Assembly: GCF_014203275.1 (NCBI RefSeq)
Contig: NZ_JACHIP010000001.1
Coordinates: forward strand, 496,001-560,000
Direction of reading: 5' to 3'
DNA: 64,000 nucleotides
Source: Granulicella aggregans
Lineage (GTDB): Bacteria > Acidobacteriota > Terriglobia > Terriglobales > Acidobacteriaceae
Within the stretch, counting starts at the first letter, position 1; each line of letters starts with the position of its first letter. A program made the position numbers and the translations under genes. A model generated the notes under the pieces. The model did not search any database and was not told the origin of the DNA. It worked only from the letters and a program-made list of their open reading frames with translations. Positions 8,205-19,721 of this stretch are shown piece by piece.

Positions 8205-9254
8205 ATGACGGAAGATCCGAGCAACCAGCCGCCTCCACCTCCTCTGCCACCCCAGCAACGGCCGGCTCCGTATCCGCCGCAGTATTCGTATCCGCCGCAG
8301 TATTCGTATCCGCCGCAGTACGCTGCTTCCTACGCCATTCCGCCGCGCCCACGGCGCTCGGCCTGGTTCTATATTTCCATCATCGCCGCGTCTATCTGCA
8401 TCTTCGGCATCATGCTCTGGGCGGTCGGACGCAGCGTCGGCAAGAGCCTCAACGGCGACATGACCGTCACCGGCTCCGGCAGCGACCAGATCGGCGTCAT
8501 CGACGTCTCCGGCGTCATCATGGACGCCGACAAGCTCGACACCCAGATCCGCAAGATGGCAGAAAACGACTCCGTCAAGGCCATCATCCTGCACATCAAC
8601 TCCCCCGGCGGCGGCGCCGCGGCCTCGCAGGAGGTCTACAACGAGGTTCTCCGCATTCGCAAGGAGAAGCACAAGAAGATCGTCGCCTCCATCGAGAGCG
8701 TTGGCGCCTCCGGCGCGTATTACATCGCCAGTGCCTGCGACGGCATCTACGCCAACGACGCCTCCGTCGTCGGCTCCATCGGCGTCATCATGGAGTGGAC
8801 CAACTACGGCGAACTCTACCGCTGGGCCAAGCTCAAGTCCGTCGTCATCCACGCAGGCGAACTGAAAGACGCAGGCGACCCCACCCACGACGTCACCCCG
8901 CAGGAGCAGGTCTACTTCCAGGGCCTCGTCGACAACATGTACGGCCAGTTCATCCACGACGTCGCCACCGGCCGCCATCTCCCCGAAGAGAAGATCAAGC
9001 CGCTCGCTACCGGACAGGTCTGGACCGGCCAACAATCGCTTCCTCTCGGCCTCATCGACCACGTCGGCGGCTTTCGCAGCGCCCTCATGGACACCGCCAA
9101 GAGCGTCGGCATCTCCGGTGAGCCTTCCATCGCGCGCCCGGCCAGTCAGAAGAAGGGCCTCATCGCCATGCTTACCTCCGACGGCGAAGACATCTTCCCC
9201 AACCCCAGCCAGCTTCTGAACCACTCGCCCGGTTTCTACTTCCTCTGGAAGTAG
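8205..9254 (+). CDS. sppA: Signal peptide peptidase SppA-like serine protease (S49)
   Basis: 349 residues. The N-terminal ~45 residues are a Pro/Tyr-rich cytoplasmic tail with three near-perfect YPPQYS repeats, followed by a single membrane segment (about 58-76). The S49 protease domain follows: INSPGGGAAASQEVYNEV, then SVGASGAYYIASACD containing the catalytic serine, GSIGVIMEW, and a LKDAGDP segment. SppA degrades cleaved signal peptides at the inner membrane. The length is that of the short, single-domain SppA rather than the 67-kDa tandem E. coli form. It is a single gene between divergent and convergent neighbours. Confidence 0.9.
   Translation: MTEDPSNQPPPPPLPPQQRPAPYPPQYSYPPQYSYPPQYAASYAIPPRPRRSAWFYISIIAASICIFGIMLWAVGRSVGKSLNGDMTVTGSGSDQIGVIDVSGVIMDADKLDTQIRKMAENDSVKAIILHINSPGGGAAASQEVYNEVLRIRKEKHKKIVASIESVGASGAYYIASACDGIYANDASVVGSIGVIMEWTNYGELYRWAKLKSVVIHAGELKDAGDPTHDVTPQEQVYFQGLVDNMYGQFIHDVATGRHLPEEKIKPLATGQVWTGQQSLPLGLIDHVGGFRSALMDTAKSVGISGEPSIARPASQKKGLIAMLTSDGEDIFPNPSQLLNHSPGFYFLWK
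8271..8320 (+). repeat. 18-bp tandem repeat inside sppA
   Basis: tatccgccgcagtattcg is present twice in full and a third time in part. It encodes the YPPQYS units of the proline-rich tail. Copy number may vary between strains. Confidence 0.85.
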
Positions 9255-9291
9255 ACTCGCGATTTTTCCTCGCCGGGTTCTCGCTTAGCCA

Positions 9292-9320
9292 CTGACGGAT
9301 TCCCGTATCCCGTCTACAAT
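9292..9320 (+). promoter_or_regulatory. Predicted sigma-70 promoter of the HU-like gene
   Basis: CTGACG and TACAAT are separated by 17 nt, about 90 nt ahead of the ATG at 9408. An AGGAG ribosome-binding site lies 9 nt before that ATG. Motif-based prediction only. Confidence 0.5.
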
Positions 9321-9407
9321 CAGCCTGTGGGCCTCTGTGACCTTCTAATCGTCTGACTCGTCAAGCATCAAGTAAGCTGCACCCAACATACTCAGGAGCA
9401 GTCTCCG

Positions 9408-9752
9408 ATGACCAAAGCCGACCTCGTCGACAAAGTGACCGCACTTGGCGACCTCACCCGCCGCGACGGAGAGATCATCGTCGATACCCTCTTTGAGTCC
9501 GTGATTGGCGCCCTGAAGTCCGGCGACAAGATAGAGATTCGCGGCTTCGGCAGCTTCCGCACCCGCCAGAGAAACTCCCGCATCGGCCGCAACCCCAAGA
9601 CCGGCGAGAAGGTCGACGTTCCGGCGAAGAAGGTCCCTTTCTTCAAGCCATCCAAGGAACTCCGCGACCTGGTCAACGCCAAGCCCGGCACCCATACCGA
9701 GCCAGCCGTAGACCCCGACCACATCGACCCTCATCACCCGCCAGCTATGTAG
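9408..9752 (+). CDS. HU/IHF family DNA-binding protein
   Basis: 114 residues: a full bacterial histone-like domain (residues 1-90) and a short Pro/His-rich tail (PDHIDPHHPPAM). The DNA-binding arm signature is clear (GFGSFRTRQRNSRIGRNPKTGE), with KADLVDKV at the N-terminus and VPFFKPSKELRDLVN closing the domain. Such proteins bend and compact DNA as dimers. The sequence is closer to the IHF-like/HU-beta broad group; subunit identity cannot be fixed. The tail could bind metal, but that is speculation. A strong hairpin follows the gene. Confidence 0.93.
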   Translation: MTKADLVDKVTALGDLTRRDGEIIVDTLFESVIGALKSGDKIEIRGFGSFRTRQRNSRIGRNPKTGEKVDVPAKKVPFFKPSKELRDLVNAKPGTHTEPAVDPDHIDPHHPPAM

Positions 9753-9793
9753 ACATGACGCAACGTCATCTCTGAACCCTGCAAGAGAAACGT

Positions 9794-9840
9794 CCTCTCG
9801 ACCGCGCATTGCGATGATGCCGCAATGCGCGGTCGAGAGG
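9794..9840. terminator. Perfect 20-bp inverted repeat between convergent genes
   Basis: The arms 9794-9813 and 9821-9840 are exact reverse complements with a 7-nt loop. It lies between the ends of the HU-like gene and pgeF, which converge, so it could act as a bidirectional transcription barrier. The arms contain TCTCGACC and GCATTGCG, and CCCGCATTTCA follows. That places it in the family A repeats (31427, 12586), with the palindrome extended. Confidence 0.65.
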
Positions 9841-9882
9841 CACCCGCATTTCACTTTTTGCCTCGTTCCCCAGAGCCACTAA

Positions 9883-10722
9883 TTACCCCCCGACAACTCC
9901 GATCACGCTCATCATCCGCCCCGTAAATCCATTCTCACAACGGTGCGAAAAATACCTCCTGCGCCCCGGCAGCCCCGCACACCCCGAGCACTCCCCCACC
10001 AACTCAATCCCCGCCTCCGGCACACCCGCCTTCAATAACTGCCGCCGATTCGCCTCCCACAAATCGAGAAATAGATCTTCACTCCGCGACTCAAACAACT
10101 CCCCCGCGTAGTCGAAACGATCGGCAAAAGCCTCGCGTACTTCATCCCCCACGCTGTAGCAGCAGGCTCCGATGGACGGGCCAACCGCCGCGACAAGGTT
10201 CTCCGGACTGCTACCGAAGTCAGTGGACATCTGCGCGATCCCCTTCTCCACAATCCCAGCAACCGTTCCGCGCCACCCAGCGTGGAACCCCGCGACGACC
10301 CGCAGCCTCGTATCCGCCATCAACACAGGAACACAATCCGCCGTCTGAATCCCAAGCAAGACGCCCGGAACCTTTGTCATCAACCCATCCGCTTCGAGAG
10401 CCGCTCTACCTTGGTCGTTGAAGAATCCGGACACATCCTCCGGCACCACCAGCGACTTCGCCGAATGCACCTGCCGCACCGTCACCAGTGTAGAGTCACC
10501 ACCCGCGACCGCCGCAATCAGCCTCCGCCGGTTCTCCACCACATTCGCCGAATCATCCGTCGCAGTCCATCCCGTATTCAGATCGCCATACCCGCCTGTT
10601 GCCTCTTGCCCCTGGTAAACCGTTGATACCCCGCCACTTCGTGTGCTGAACCCATGCCGCAGCCACGAGAAATCCTTCCACCCAGGTATCTGCACCACGG
10701 AGCTATCCGCCAGCAACGTCAT
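9883..10722 (-). CDS. pgeF: Peptidoglycan editing factor PgeF (laccase-domain/YfiH family)
   Basis: 279 residues from the ATG at 10722, preceded by GAGGG 5 nt upstream; the frame is open to 10797, but that extension has no good ribosome-binding site. The family's zinc-binding motifs are visible: VRQVHSA, QTADCVPVLM, GFHAGWRGTVAGI and GPSIGACCY. PgeF is a cytosolic zinc enzyme that removes mis-incorporated L-serine from the first position of muropeptides; homologues were formerly called polyphenol oxidase or laccase-domain protein. The gene stands alone, convergent with the HU-like gene. Confidence 0.92.
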   Translation of the reverse strand: MTLLADSSVVQIPGWKDFSWLRHGFSTRSGGVSTVYQGQEATGGYGDLNTGWTATDDSANVVENRRRLIAAVAGGDSTLVTVRQVHSAKSLVVPEDVSGFFNDQGRAALEADGLMTKVPGVLLGIQTADCVPVLMADTRLRVVAGFHAGWRGTVAGIVEKGIAQMSTDFGSSPENLVAAVGPSIGACCYSVGDEVREAFADRFDYAGELFESRSEDLFLDLWEANRRQLLKAGVPEAGIELVGECSGCAGLPGRRRYFSHRCENGFTGRMMSVIGVVGG

Positions 10723-10928
10723 CTCGTCCCTCTTCGCTTCATAAACAATCATCCCGACGATTGTACGAAAGCGCCGATCTCCACTTGCCGCCTGCAAACT
10801 TCAGCGTATGATCGTCGAGATTCTCCGCCGCTCTCGAATTGCATCTCCAAGGAGTCCAAGCTCAGGCTGCGCCGTCTCAAGGCAGTTGCAATGAGACGGG
10901 CACAGCGTTACTATCACGCGATTGCCTT

Positions 10929-12527
10929 ATGAAAACAAATGTACTCAGCACGACTCCACAGATGATCCGCTCCCGCATCGGTAAGATTTGCGTCTCCATC
11001 ACCGGCTCGACCGTGGCCGAGATGATCGAGCGCGCCGCACAGGCGACCAAAGAAACGACCTTCCTAGAGTTCCGTCTCGATTACCTCGACAAGCCCCTGG
11101 CGGCGCTGCCGAAGCTCAAGCAGTTCCTTGCCGAACAGACCGCCGTGACCGCGATCGCCACCTGCCGCCGCGCGCCCAACGGCGGCAAGTTCGAAGGAAA
11201 TCTCGCCGCTGAGCTTGAGATCCTCTCGAAAGCCGCAGCCTCCGGCTTCCATCTGGCCGACCTCGAACTCGAGTCAGCCGAAGCGCTCAAGAAGGCCGAC
11301 TTCCAGCACCTCCGCGAGACCGGCATTGCCTTGATCGTGAGCTATCACGACTTCAAGCAGACCAAAGATCTCGACGCCATCTTTAAGCGCATGGAGCCCT
11401 TCGAGCCCGACTTCGTCAAGATCGTTCCCACCGCTAAGTCCCTCACCGACAACGTCACCCTCATGCGCTTCCTCGAACGCATGAATGATCACAGCAACAT
11501 CGTCGGCGTCTGTATGGGCGATGCGGGCATCATCTCGCGCGTCCTCGGCGTCCGCGCCGGTAGCGCATTCACCTTCGCCGCCGCTACCCCCGGCGAAGAG
11601 ACCGCCCCCGGCCAGATCGCCGCCCGCACCCTCATCGAAACCTACCGCATCGACCAGGTAGACGCCGCCACCAAGGTCTACGGCGTCGCTGGAAATCCAA
11701 TCCGCAGTTCCCTTTCGCCGCTGATGATGAACGCCGCCTTCCGCCGCGAGACGGTCAACGCCGTCTATCTCGGCCTTCAGGCCGACAAGCTCTCCGACCT
11801 GCTCACGCTGGTCAACGAGATCCCCATCCAGGGCCTCAGCGTCACCATGCCGCATAAGCAGGAGATCATGGCGCACCTCGAGAAGACCGACCCGCTCTCA
11901 GCCAAGATCGGTGCCTGCAACACGGTCCTCCGCGCGCAGGACGGCAAGCTCTACGGCTTCAACACCGACGTCGCCGGAATCATCTCCCCGCTGGAGCGCC
12001 GCATGCCGCTCCGCGGAGCGAAGGTACTCGTCTTGGGCGCAGGTGGCGCCGCCCGCGCCGCCGTCTTCGGCCTGCGCGACAAGGGAGCCGAGGTCCACAT
12101 ACTCAACCGCACGCCTGAGACCGCCGCGAAGCTCGCAAAGCAGGCTGGAGCGAAGGTCATCAAGAAGGAAGCCGTCGCCAAGACCGCCTTCGACGTGATC
12201 GTCAACGCCACTCCGATTGGCATGGCCGGCAATAAGGCCGCGCAGATGCTTGAAGCCAAGGACCTGAACACCAAGCTGGTCTTCGATCTCGTCTACAACC
12301 CTATCGAAACACCGCTGATCGCCATGGCCCGAGCCAAGGGTATTCCTGTGGTCGCGGGTGTGGAGATGTTCGTCCAGCAGGGAGCTCGACAGTTCGAGAT
12401 CTGGACCGGCAAGCCCGCTCCCGAAGAAGAGATGCTTCGCGTAGTCCTCCACGCATTGAAGCAGAAGGCCGAAGAGCCGGAAGCGCCAGCAGAAAAACCC
12501 AAAGCGAAGGCCAAAACAGCAAAGTAG
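10929..12527 (+). CDS. aroDE: Fused 3-dehydroquinate dehydratase / shikimate dehydrogenase (AroDE)
   Basis: 532 residues catalysing two successive shikimate-pathway steps. Residues ~15-240 are type I dehydroquinase: EFRLDYLD, the catalytic His in VSYHDF (residue 140) and the Schiff-base Lys in FVKIVP (residue 164). Residues ~248-510 are NADP shikimate dehydrogenase: NPIRSSLSP, MPHKQE with the catalytic Lys, GACNTV, GFNTDVAG, the VLGAGGAARA nucleotide-binding loop, NRTPE and NATPIGM. A Lys/Ala/Pro/Glu-rich tail closes the protein. The ATG at 10929 is preferred to an upstream in-frame ATG at 10839, whose product looks non-coding. Such fusions are common in plants and in some bacteria. It ends toward the ATP synthase operon. 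Confidence 0.95.
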   Translation: MKTNVLSTTPQMIRSRIGKICVSITGSTVAEMIERAAQATKETTFLEFRLDYLDKPLAALPKLKQFLAEQTAVTAIATCRRAPNGGKFEGNLAAELEILSKAAASGFHLADLELESAEALKKADFQHLRETGIALIVSYHDFKQTKDLDAIFKRMEPFEPDFVKIVPTAKSLTDNVTLMRFLERMNDHSNIVGVCMGDAGIISRVLGVRAGSAFTFAAATPGEETAPGQIAARTLIETYRIDQVDAATKVYGVAGNPIRSSLSPLMMNAAFRRETVNAVYLGLQADKLSDLLTLVNEIPIQGLSVTMPHKQEIMAHLEKTDPLSAKIGACNTVLRAQDGKLYGFNTDVAGIISPLERRMPLRGAKVLVLGAGGAARAAVFGLRDKGAEVHILNRTPETAAKLAKQAGAKVIKKEAVAKTAFDVIVNATPIGMAGNKAAQMLEAKDLNTKLVFDLVYNPIETPLIAMARAKGIPVVAGVEMFVQQGARQFEIWTGKPAPEEEMLRVVLHALKQKAEEPEAPAEKPKAKAKTAK

Positions 12528-12585
12528 GTTAGCATAGCAACAAGAAACGTCGGCAGATGTACAAAACGTCGACAGCTATTAGAAA

Positions 12586-12644
12586 CGTCATCTCGACCGG
12601 AGTCCGCGCTTTTGCGGACGCAGTGGAGAGACCCCCGCATTTCG
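12586..12644 (+). repeat. Repeat family A copy
   Basis: Begins CGTCATCTCGACCGG, has an inner hairpin GTCCGC-gctttt-GCGGAC, and ends CAGTGGAGAGACCCCCGCATTTCG. The same frame with a different inner stem is found at 31427, 40982 and 51785, and a modified copy at 9794. Confidence 0.85.
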
Positions 12645-12676
12645 TTCTTTCCGCTTCCAGCTCCTTGACCAAAGAG

Positions 12677-12705
12677 AAAAGCCCGGCTCCATGAGCCGGG
12701 CTTTT
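12677..12705. terminator. Bidirectional intrinsic terminator between aroDE and atpC
   Basis: AAAAGCCCGGCTC-cat-GAGCCGGGCTTTT: a 9-bp GC stem flanked by A and T runs on the two sides. It can end both the aroDE transcript and the ATP synthase operon. Confidence 0.9.
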
Positions 12706-12723
12706 ACTTGATCTCAACCATTG

Positions 12724-13158
12724 TTATACCGCTTTGCCCTCGGCACTAGCAATCAACGCCTCAGCCTCACGCGTAACCGCATTGGCCTCGTCGTATTTAT
12801 GCGCGTCGTCGCCAGCCTCAGACCACATCTTCTGCCCCTGCTGCAGTTCTTGCTGCGCCGCAGCGACGTCAATGTCGCTAGGCGGCAGAGCCGTCTCCGC
12901 CAGAATTGTCACCCGCTCTGGCAGCACCTCGACGAACCCCCAAGCCACAAAGAACTTCTTGTCGCCCGAAGTTCCGCCGTGCAGCCGCACCTCACCCGCG
13001 CCCAACTCCGCCAGCAGCGGAGCATGCCCATAAAGCGCCTCAAGGTATCCCGAAGCCGAAGGCAGTTCGACAGCATCCGCAGTCGCATCCAGCAGCACCC
13101 GATCCGGCGTCACCAGCCGAACCTGCAACTGCCCCGAATTGTTTGTAGTCTCCGCCAT
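12724..13158 (-). CDS. atpC: ATP synthase F1 epsilon subunit
   Basis: 144 residues. The N-terminal beta-sandwich carries the usual LQVRLVTPDRVLLDATADAVELPSASGYLEALYGHAPLLAELG pattern in segments (VTPDR, PSASGYLE, GHAPLL), followed by a C-terminal helical hairpin (AAAQQELQQGQ onward). Epsilon sits on the central stalk with gamma and can act as an intrinsic inhibitor. It is the last gene of the operon, 64 bp after atpD and just ahead of the terminator. Confidence 0.95.
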   Translation of the reverse strand: MAETTNNSGQLQVRLVTPDRVLLDATADAVELPSASGYLEALYGHAPLLAELGAGEVRLHGGTSGDKKFFVAWGFVEVLPERVTILAETALPPSDIDVAAAQQELQQGQKMWSEAGDDAHKYDEANAVTREAEALIASAEGKAV

Positions 13159-13222
13159 TACCGTCCCATCGAAACTGTTGGGGTAGTTGCAGTCTCCTAC
13201 ACCCTACCCCTATTCCCTGCTC

Positions 13223-15779
<2,557 letters not shown>

Positions 15780-15782
15780 GGT

Positions 15783-17342
<1,560 letters not shown>

Positions 17343-17382
17343 TTACCTGGTCTTTTCTCTGTGCCGTATCCGGCACGAAATT

Positions 17383-17922
17383 CTACGCGTTGATAAGTCT
17401 CTGCTTCATCTGCTCAAGCTGGCCGCGAACGCTGCCATCGTAAACCGTGGAACCCATCTTGACGATCACGCCGCCAAGCAGCCCCGCATCCTGGGTATAA
17501 ACCGCCCGCACCTTGCCGCCTGCGAGCTTGCCAACCTGCTCTTCAAGCTGAGCGCGATCGTCGTCATTCAGCGCAAGCGCCGTCGTAATCTCCGCATCCG
17601 AGATTCCAGCATCGACGTCCGCAACCTGCGCGTACTCGTTGATGATTTCATCCAACTCGTGCAGCCGGTCGTGCTCCGTGATCACAGCAACGAAGTTACG
17701 CACCTGCGGATACATCCCGATCTTCACGCCGATCGCATCGAGCACCTTGAGCTTCTGCTCTTTCGGCACCGAAGGATCCATCAGCACTTCACGAAGATCA
17801 GCGCTGCCCGCAAAAGTTCCAGCAAAGTCCCGCAACTGCTGAAGCGCGGCGGCTCCATCGAGCTTGCCCGACACCACAACCTGCTCAAACGCATGCGCGT
17901 AACGAAGGGTAATGACAGCCAT
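17383..17922 (-). CDS. atpH: ATP synthase delta subunit
   Basis: 179 residues. Delta joins the peripheral stalk to the top of F1. The N-terminus has RYAHAFEQVV, and the C-terminal signature reads VRAVYTQDAGLLGGVIVKMGSTVYDGSVRGQLEQMKQRL in segments (LLGGVIVKMG, YDGSVRGQL). Its ATG shares an A with the stop of the upstream atpF (TAATG), so the two are translationally coupled. Confidence 0.95.
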   Translation of the reverse strand: MAVITLRYAHAFEQVVVSGKLDGAAALQQLRDFAGTFAGSADLREVLMDPSVPKEQKLKVLDAIGVKIGMYPQVRNFVAVITEHDRLHELDEIINEYAQVADVDAGISDAEITTALALNDDDRAQLEEQVGKLAGGKVRAVYTQDAGLLGGVIVKMGSTVYDGSVRGQLEQMKQRLINA

Positions 17923-18641
17923 TAGTTCTGCCCTTCCTTCGAGTCGTCCGCACCGACGCGCCGCGCAAAGTTCTGGATCAGCAAGCGGTCGGTCTCAGCA
18001 GTGATGACCAGCTTCTTAGCGGCCTGCTCGATTGCCAGCTCTGCTGCGTACTTCTGAATCTGTCGCTGCGCGTGCGTCGTAGCCGCTGCAATCTCCTGCT
18101 CGGCCGAAGCAAGAATCTTCTTCTTCTCTTCCTCGACGTTGGCCTTGATGCGCTGCTCGTCCGCCACAGAGTCCTGATCGGCCTTCGCGCGCATGGCGGC
18201 AATCTCGCCGTCCAGCTTGGCCAGCCGCGCTTCAACGCCACTCAAGCGGCTGTTCGCCTCTTCAGTAGCGGTGCGCGCATCGACCAGATCTTTCTGGATC
18301 GTCGCATTGCGTCCACGGAAGGTCTTCGGCAGCGCCTTCGCCAGGAACAGTCCAATCAGGATCGCCAGGACCGCGAAGTTCGCGACTTCAAACGCCGTGG
18401 CAGCCTGGTCCGTGCTCATGCCGAGCATCGATCCAATCTTCTTCACCGAAGCCGAGTGCTTGAACGAAGCCGTCTCGTCTTCTTCTTCTTCAACGCCCTT
18501 AGCCTCACGCGACTCAGGCGTGGACGTAGCCGCTACCTTGCCGTTCGAGGGTTCCTGCGCCCTGATCGAGTGCAAAGGGCTCGCCAGCAAAGCGGCAAAC
18601 ATCACTGCAAAAAATAGCTTCTTCAAACCGGATAGCCTCAC
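17922..18641 (-). CDS. atpF: ATP synthase F0 b subunit with N-terminal extension
   Basis: 239 residues, about 70-80 longer than a standard b subunit. Residues 1-29 look like a cleavable signal peptide (LKKLFFAVMFAALLASPLHSIRAQ). An acidic stretch (VEEEEDETASF) follows, and only then the usual b membrane helix (FEVANFAVLAILIGLFLAKAL, split here as AVLAILIGLFLA) and the long coiled coil (AEEEKKKILASAEQEIAAA-like). A signal peptide before the b helix implies that the extra N-terminal ~65 residues are periplasmic. The start overlaps the end of the b' gene by 4 bp. Confidence 0.93.
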   Translation of the reverse strand: MRLSGLKKLFFAVMFAALLASPLHSIRAQEPSNGKVAATSTPESREAKGVEEEEDETASFKHSASVKKIGSMLGMSTDQAATAFEVANFAVLAILIGLFLAKALPKTFRGRNATIQKDLVDARTATEEANSRLSGVEARLAKLDGEIAAMRAKADQDSVADEQRIKANVEEEKKKILASAEQEIAAATTHAQRQIQKYAAELAIEQAAKKLVITAETDRLLIQNFARRVGADDSKEGQN

Positions 18642-19102
18642 TGAATTGCCTCCGGAGGCACGCCGGCCGGAAGGATCGCGCGCAGGATCTGCGTGCTCAG
18701 CGCCGCGCTCGCGCCTTCAATCTGTTGCCGCGCGCTTGCCGCAGACTGCTCAATCTCGTTCTTCGCGACCTTCAGCCGCTCCTGTGTCGCTGTGCGCGCC
18801 TGCTCCAAACTGGAGTCTCGCTCGCTGTTCAGCGCCTTAAGCTTCTGCTCGCGGGCCTGGAAGATCTCAGCTTTCGCCGCGCGAAGCTTGTCCTCATACA
18901 CGGCCGTCTCAGCTTCCGCCGCGGAGATGGCACCGCGCGCCTGCTCTACTGCTCCAGAGGTACGCGCCCGGCGCTCTGCCAGCACCTTATTGAGAGGTCC
19001 CTGCACCAACACGCTATAAGCGGCAATTAGCAGCAGAAACAGCAGGATAGTCGGCACGGAGCCGAGCATAAGTCCACCAAGTTGATTCAGTATTTGTTCC
19101 AT
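18638..19102 (-). CDS. ATP synthase F0 b' subunit
   Basis: 154 residues: one N-terminal membrane helix (VPTILLFLLLIAAYSVLV) and a charged Ala/Glu/Arg-rich coiled coil to the end. The LNKVLAERRART motif just after the helix is typical of b/b' subunits. Two different b-type genes in tandem indicate a b/b' heterodimer stalk, as known from phototrophs, Acidobacteria and others. It is the first gene of the operon; atpB (a), atpE (c) and atpI are absent and must be elsewhere. No strong Shine-Dalgarno is visible. Confidence 0.9.
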   Translation of the reverse strand: MEQILNQLGGLMLGSVPTILLFLLLIAAYSVLVQGPLNKVLAERRARTSGAVEQARGAISAAEAETAVYEDKLRAAKAEIFQAREQKLKALNSERDSSLEQARTATQERLKVAKNEIEQSAASARQQIEGASAALSTQILRAILPAGVPPEAIQ

Positions 19103-19220
19103 AGTGAGGTCGGCTAGCGGGTAGATCTATGCCGTTATGATTCCTGTTGCCTGGCTGGCCAAGGCGGGGGGTGTGCGCCAGCGTTGAGTGGAAGAGCTTT
19201 ATTACAGTCGTGTCCCTATA

Positions 19221-19250
19221 TTTTTAGCAAAGCACTCACTAGAGTGTCAA
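19221..19250 (-). promoter_or_regulatory. Predicted promoter of the ATP synthase operon
   Basis: On the minus strand TTGACA is followed after 18 nt by TAAAAA. The expected transcript start is about 110 nt ahead of the b' start codon. The perfect -35 box and AT-rich -10 region make it the best promoter candidate in this spacer for the operon. Confidence 0.6.
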
Positions 19251-19263
19251 TGAATCAAACGAC

Positions 19264-19290
19264 GGTAATCGCACAAGTATCGCGATTACC
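19264..19290. promoter_or_regulatory. Inverted repeat between divergent promoters
   Basis: GGTAATCGC and GCGATTACC are exact 9-bp arms with a 9-nt spacer. It lies between the minus-strand promoter at 19221-19250 and the plus-strand promoter at 19329-19356. That is where a regulator acting on both would bind. No known consensus recognised. Confidence 0.45.
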
Positions 19291-19328
19291 GGACGCACGA
19301 ATTTTGTTCAATTCTCCGCCGATAACGG

Positions 19329-19356
19329 TTGACTTTCGCCGTCAGCAGCCTAAAAT
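19329..19356 (+). promoter_or_regulatory. Predicted sigma-70 promoter of a candidate RNA
   Basis: TTGACT and TAAAAT are separated by 16 nt. No plus-strand protein gene follows for about 900 bp, which suggests a non-coding transcript starting near 19363. Confidence 0.55.
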
Positions 19357-19362
19357 AAAACT

Positions 19363-19490
19363 CATCTGAAGGCCCTATGATCTGGGTCGCACAGGCCGCG
19401 TGACAGGGGACACCACCTCCGCTCCCCTTCAGGCGGCCTGTTCTAATTTCAGCTGCACTTCTCCTGATCTGACCCACGAATAGTACACGG
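19363..19490 (+). ncRNA. Candidate structured non-coding RNA beside hfq
   Basis: Downstream of a good promoter the sequence folds into nested perfect stems. TGGGTC (19383-19388) pairs with GACCCA (19471-19476), ACAGGCCGC (19391-19399) with GCGGCCTGT (19433-19441), and AGGGGA (19405-19410) with TCCCCT (19423-19428). A single 29-nt unpaired stretch (19442-19470) lies on the 3' side between the outer and middle stems. No protein frame fits. I do not recognise it as tRNA, tmRNA, RNase P, SRP RNA or a known riboswitch; a 6S-like RNA was considered, because of the long interrupted rod, but no diagnostic bases were found. The ends are approximate and no clear terminator was found. The rest of the spacer (19491-19721) holds only a 7-bp hairpin, TCCCCGC-aa-GCGGGGA, at 19591. 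Confidence 0.5.
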
Positions 19491-19721
19491 AAACATCATC
19501 GCCCGTCAGCCATCACGCTGTCGCTGCGCGAGGAGAAATTTTAGCTTCCCGAATTGATCGCTTCAGCATGCGCCGACAGGTGAATGCGCATCCCCGCAAG
19601 CGGGGACGCGAACCGGTAGCCGAGGCACAGTGGACCTCAAGGGAAATCAGAGATAGTACGAAACGTCCCGAAATGAGACGCTAATCAGCCGATCATCCGA
19701 CGACTCACAGGCAGTGGTGTC

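Noticed and set aside
19184-19369. 61-codon plus-strand frame in the hfq-atp spacer
   Set aside because: It crosses both predicted promoters and the palindrome, has no good ribosome-binding site, and the product resembles nothing.
19581-19620. tRNA-like or other RNA hairpin near TCCCCGC-aa-GCGGGGA, with GGTTCGCGTCC on the minus strand
   Set aside because: The T-arm-like stretch lacks the conserved A at position 58 and no acceptor stem, anticodon or D-arm can be matched.
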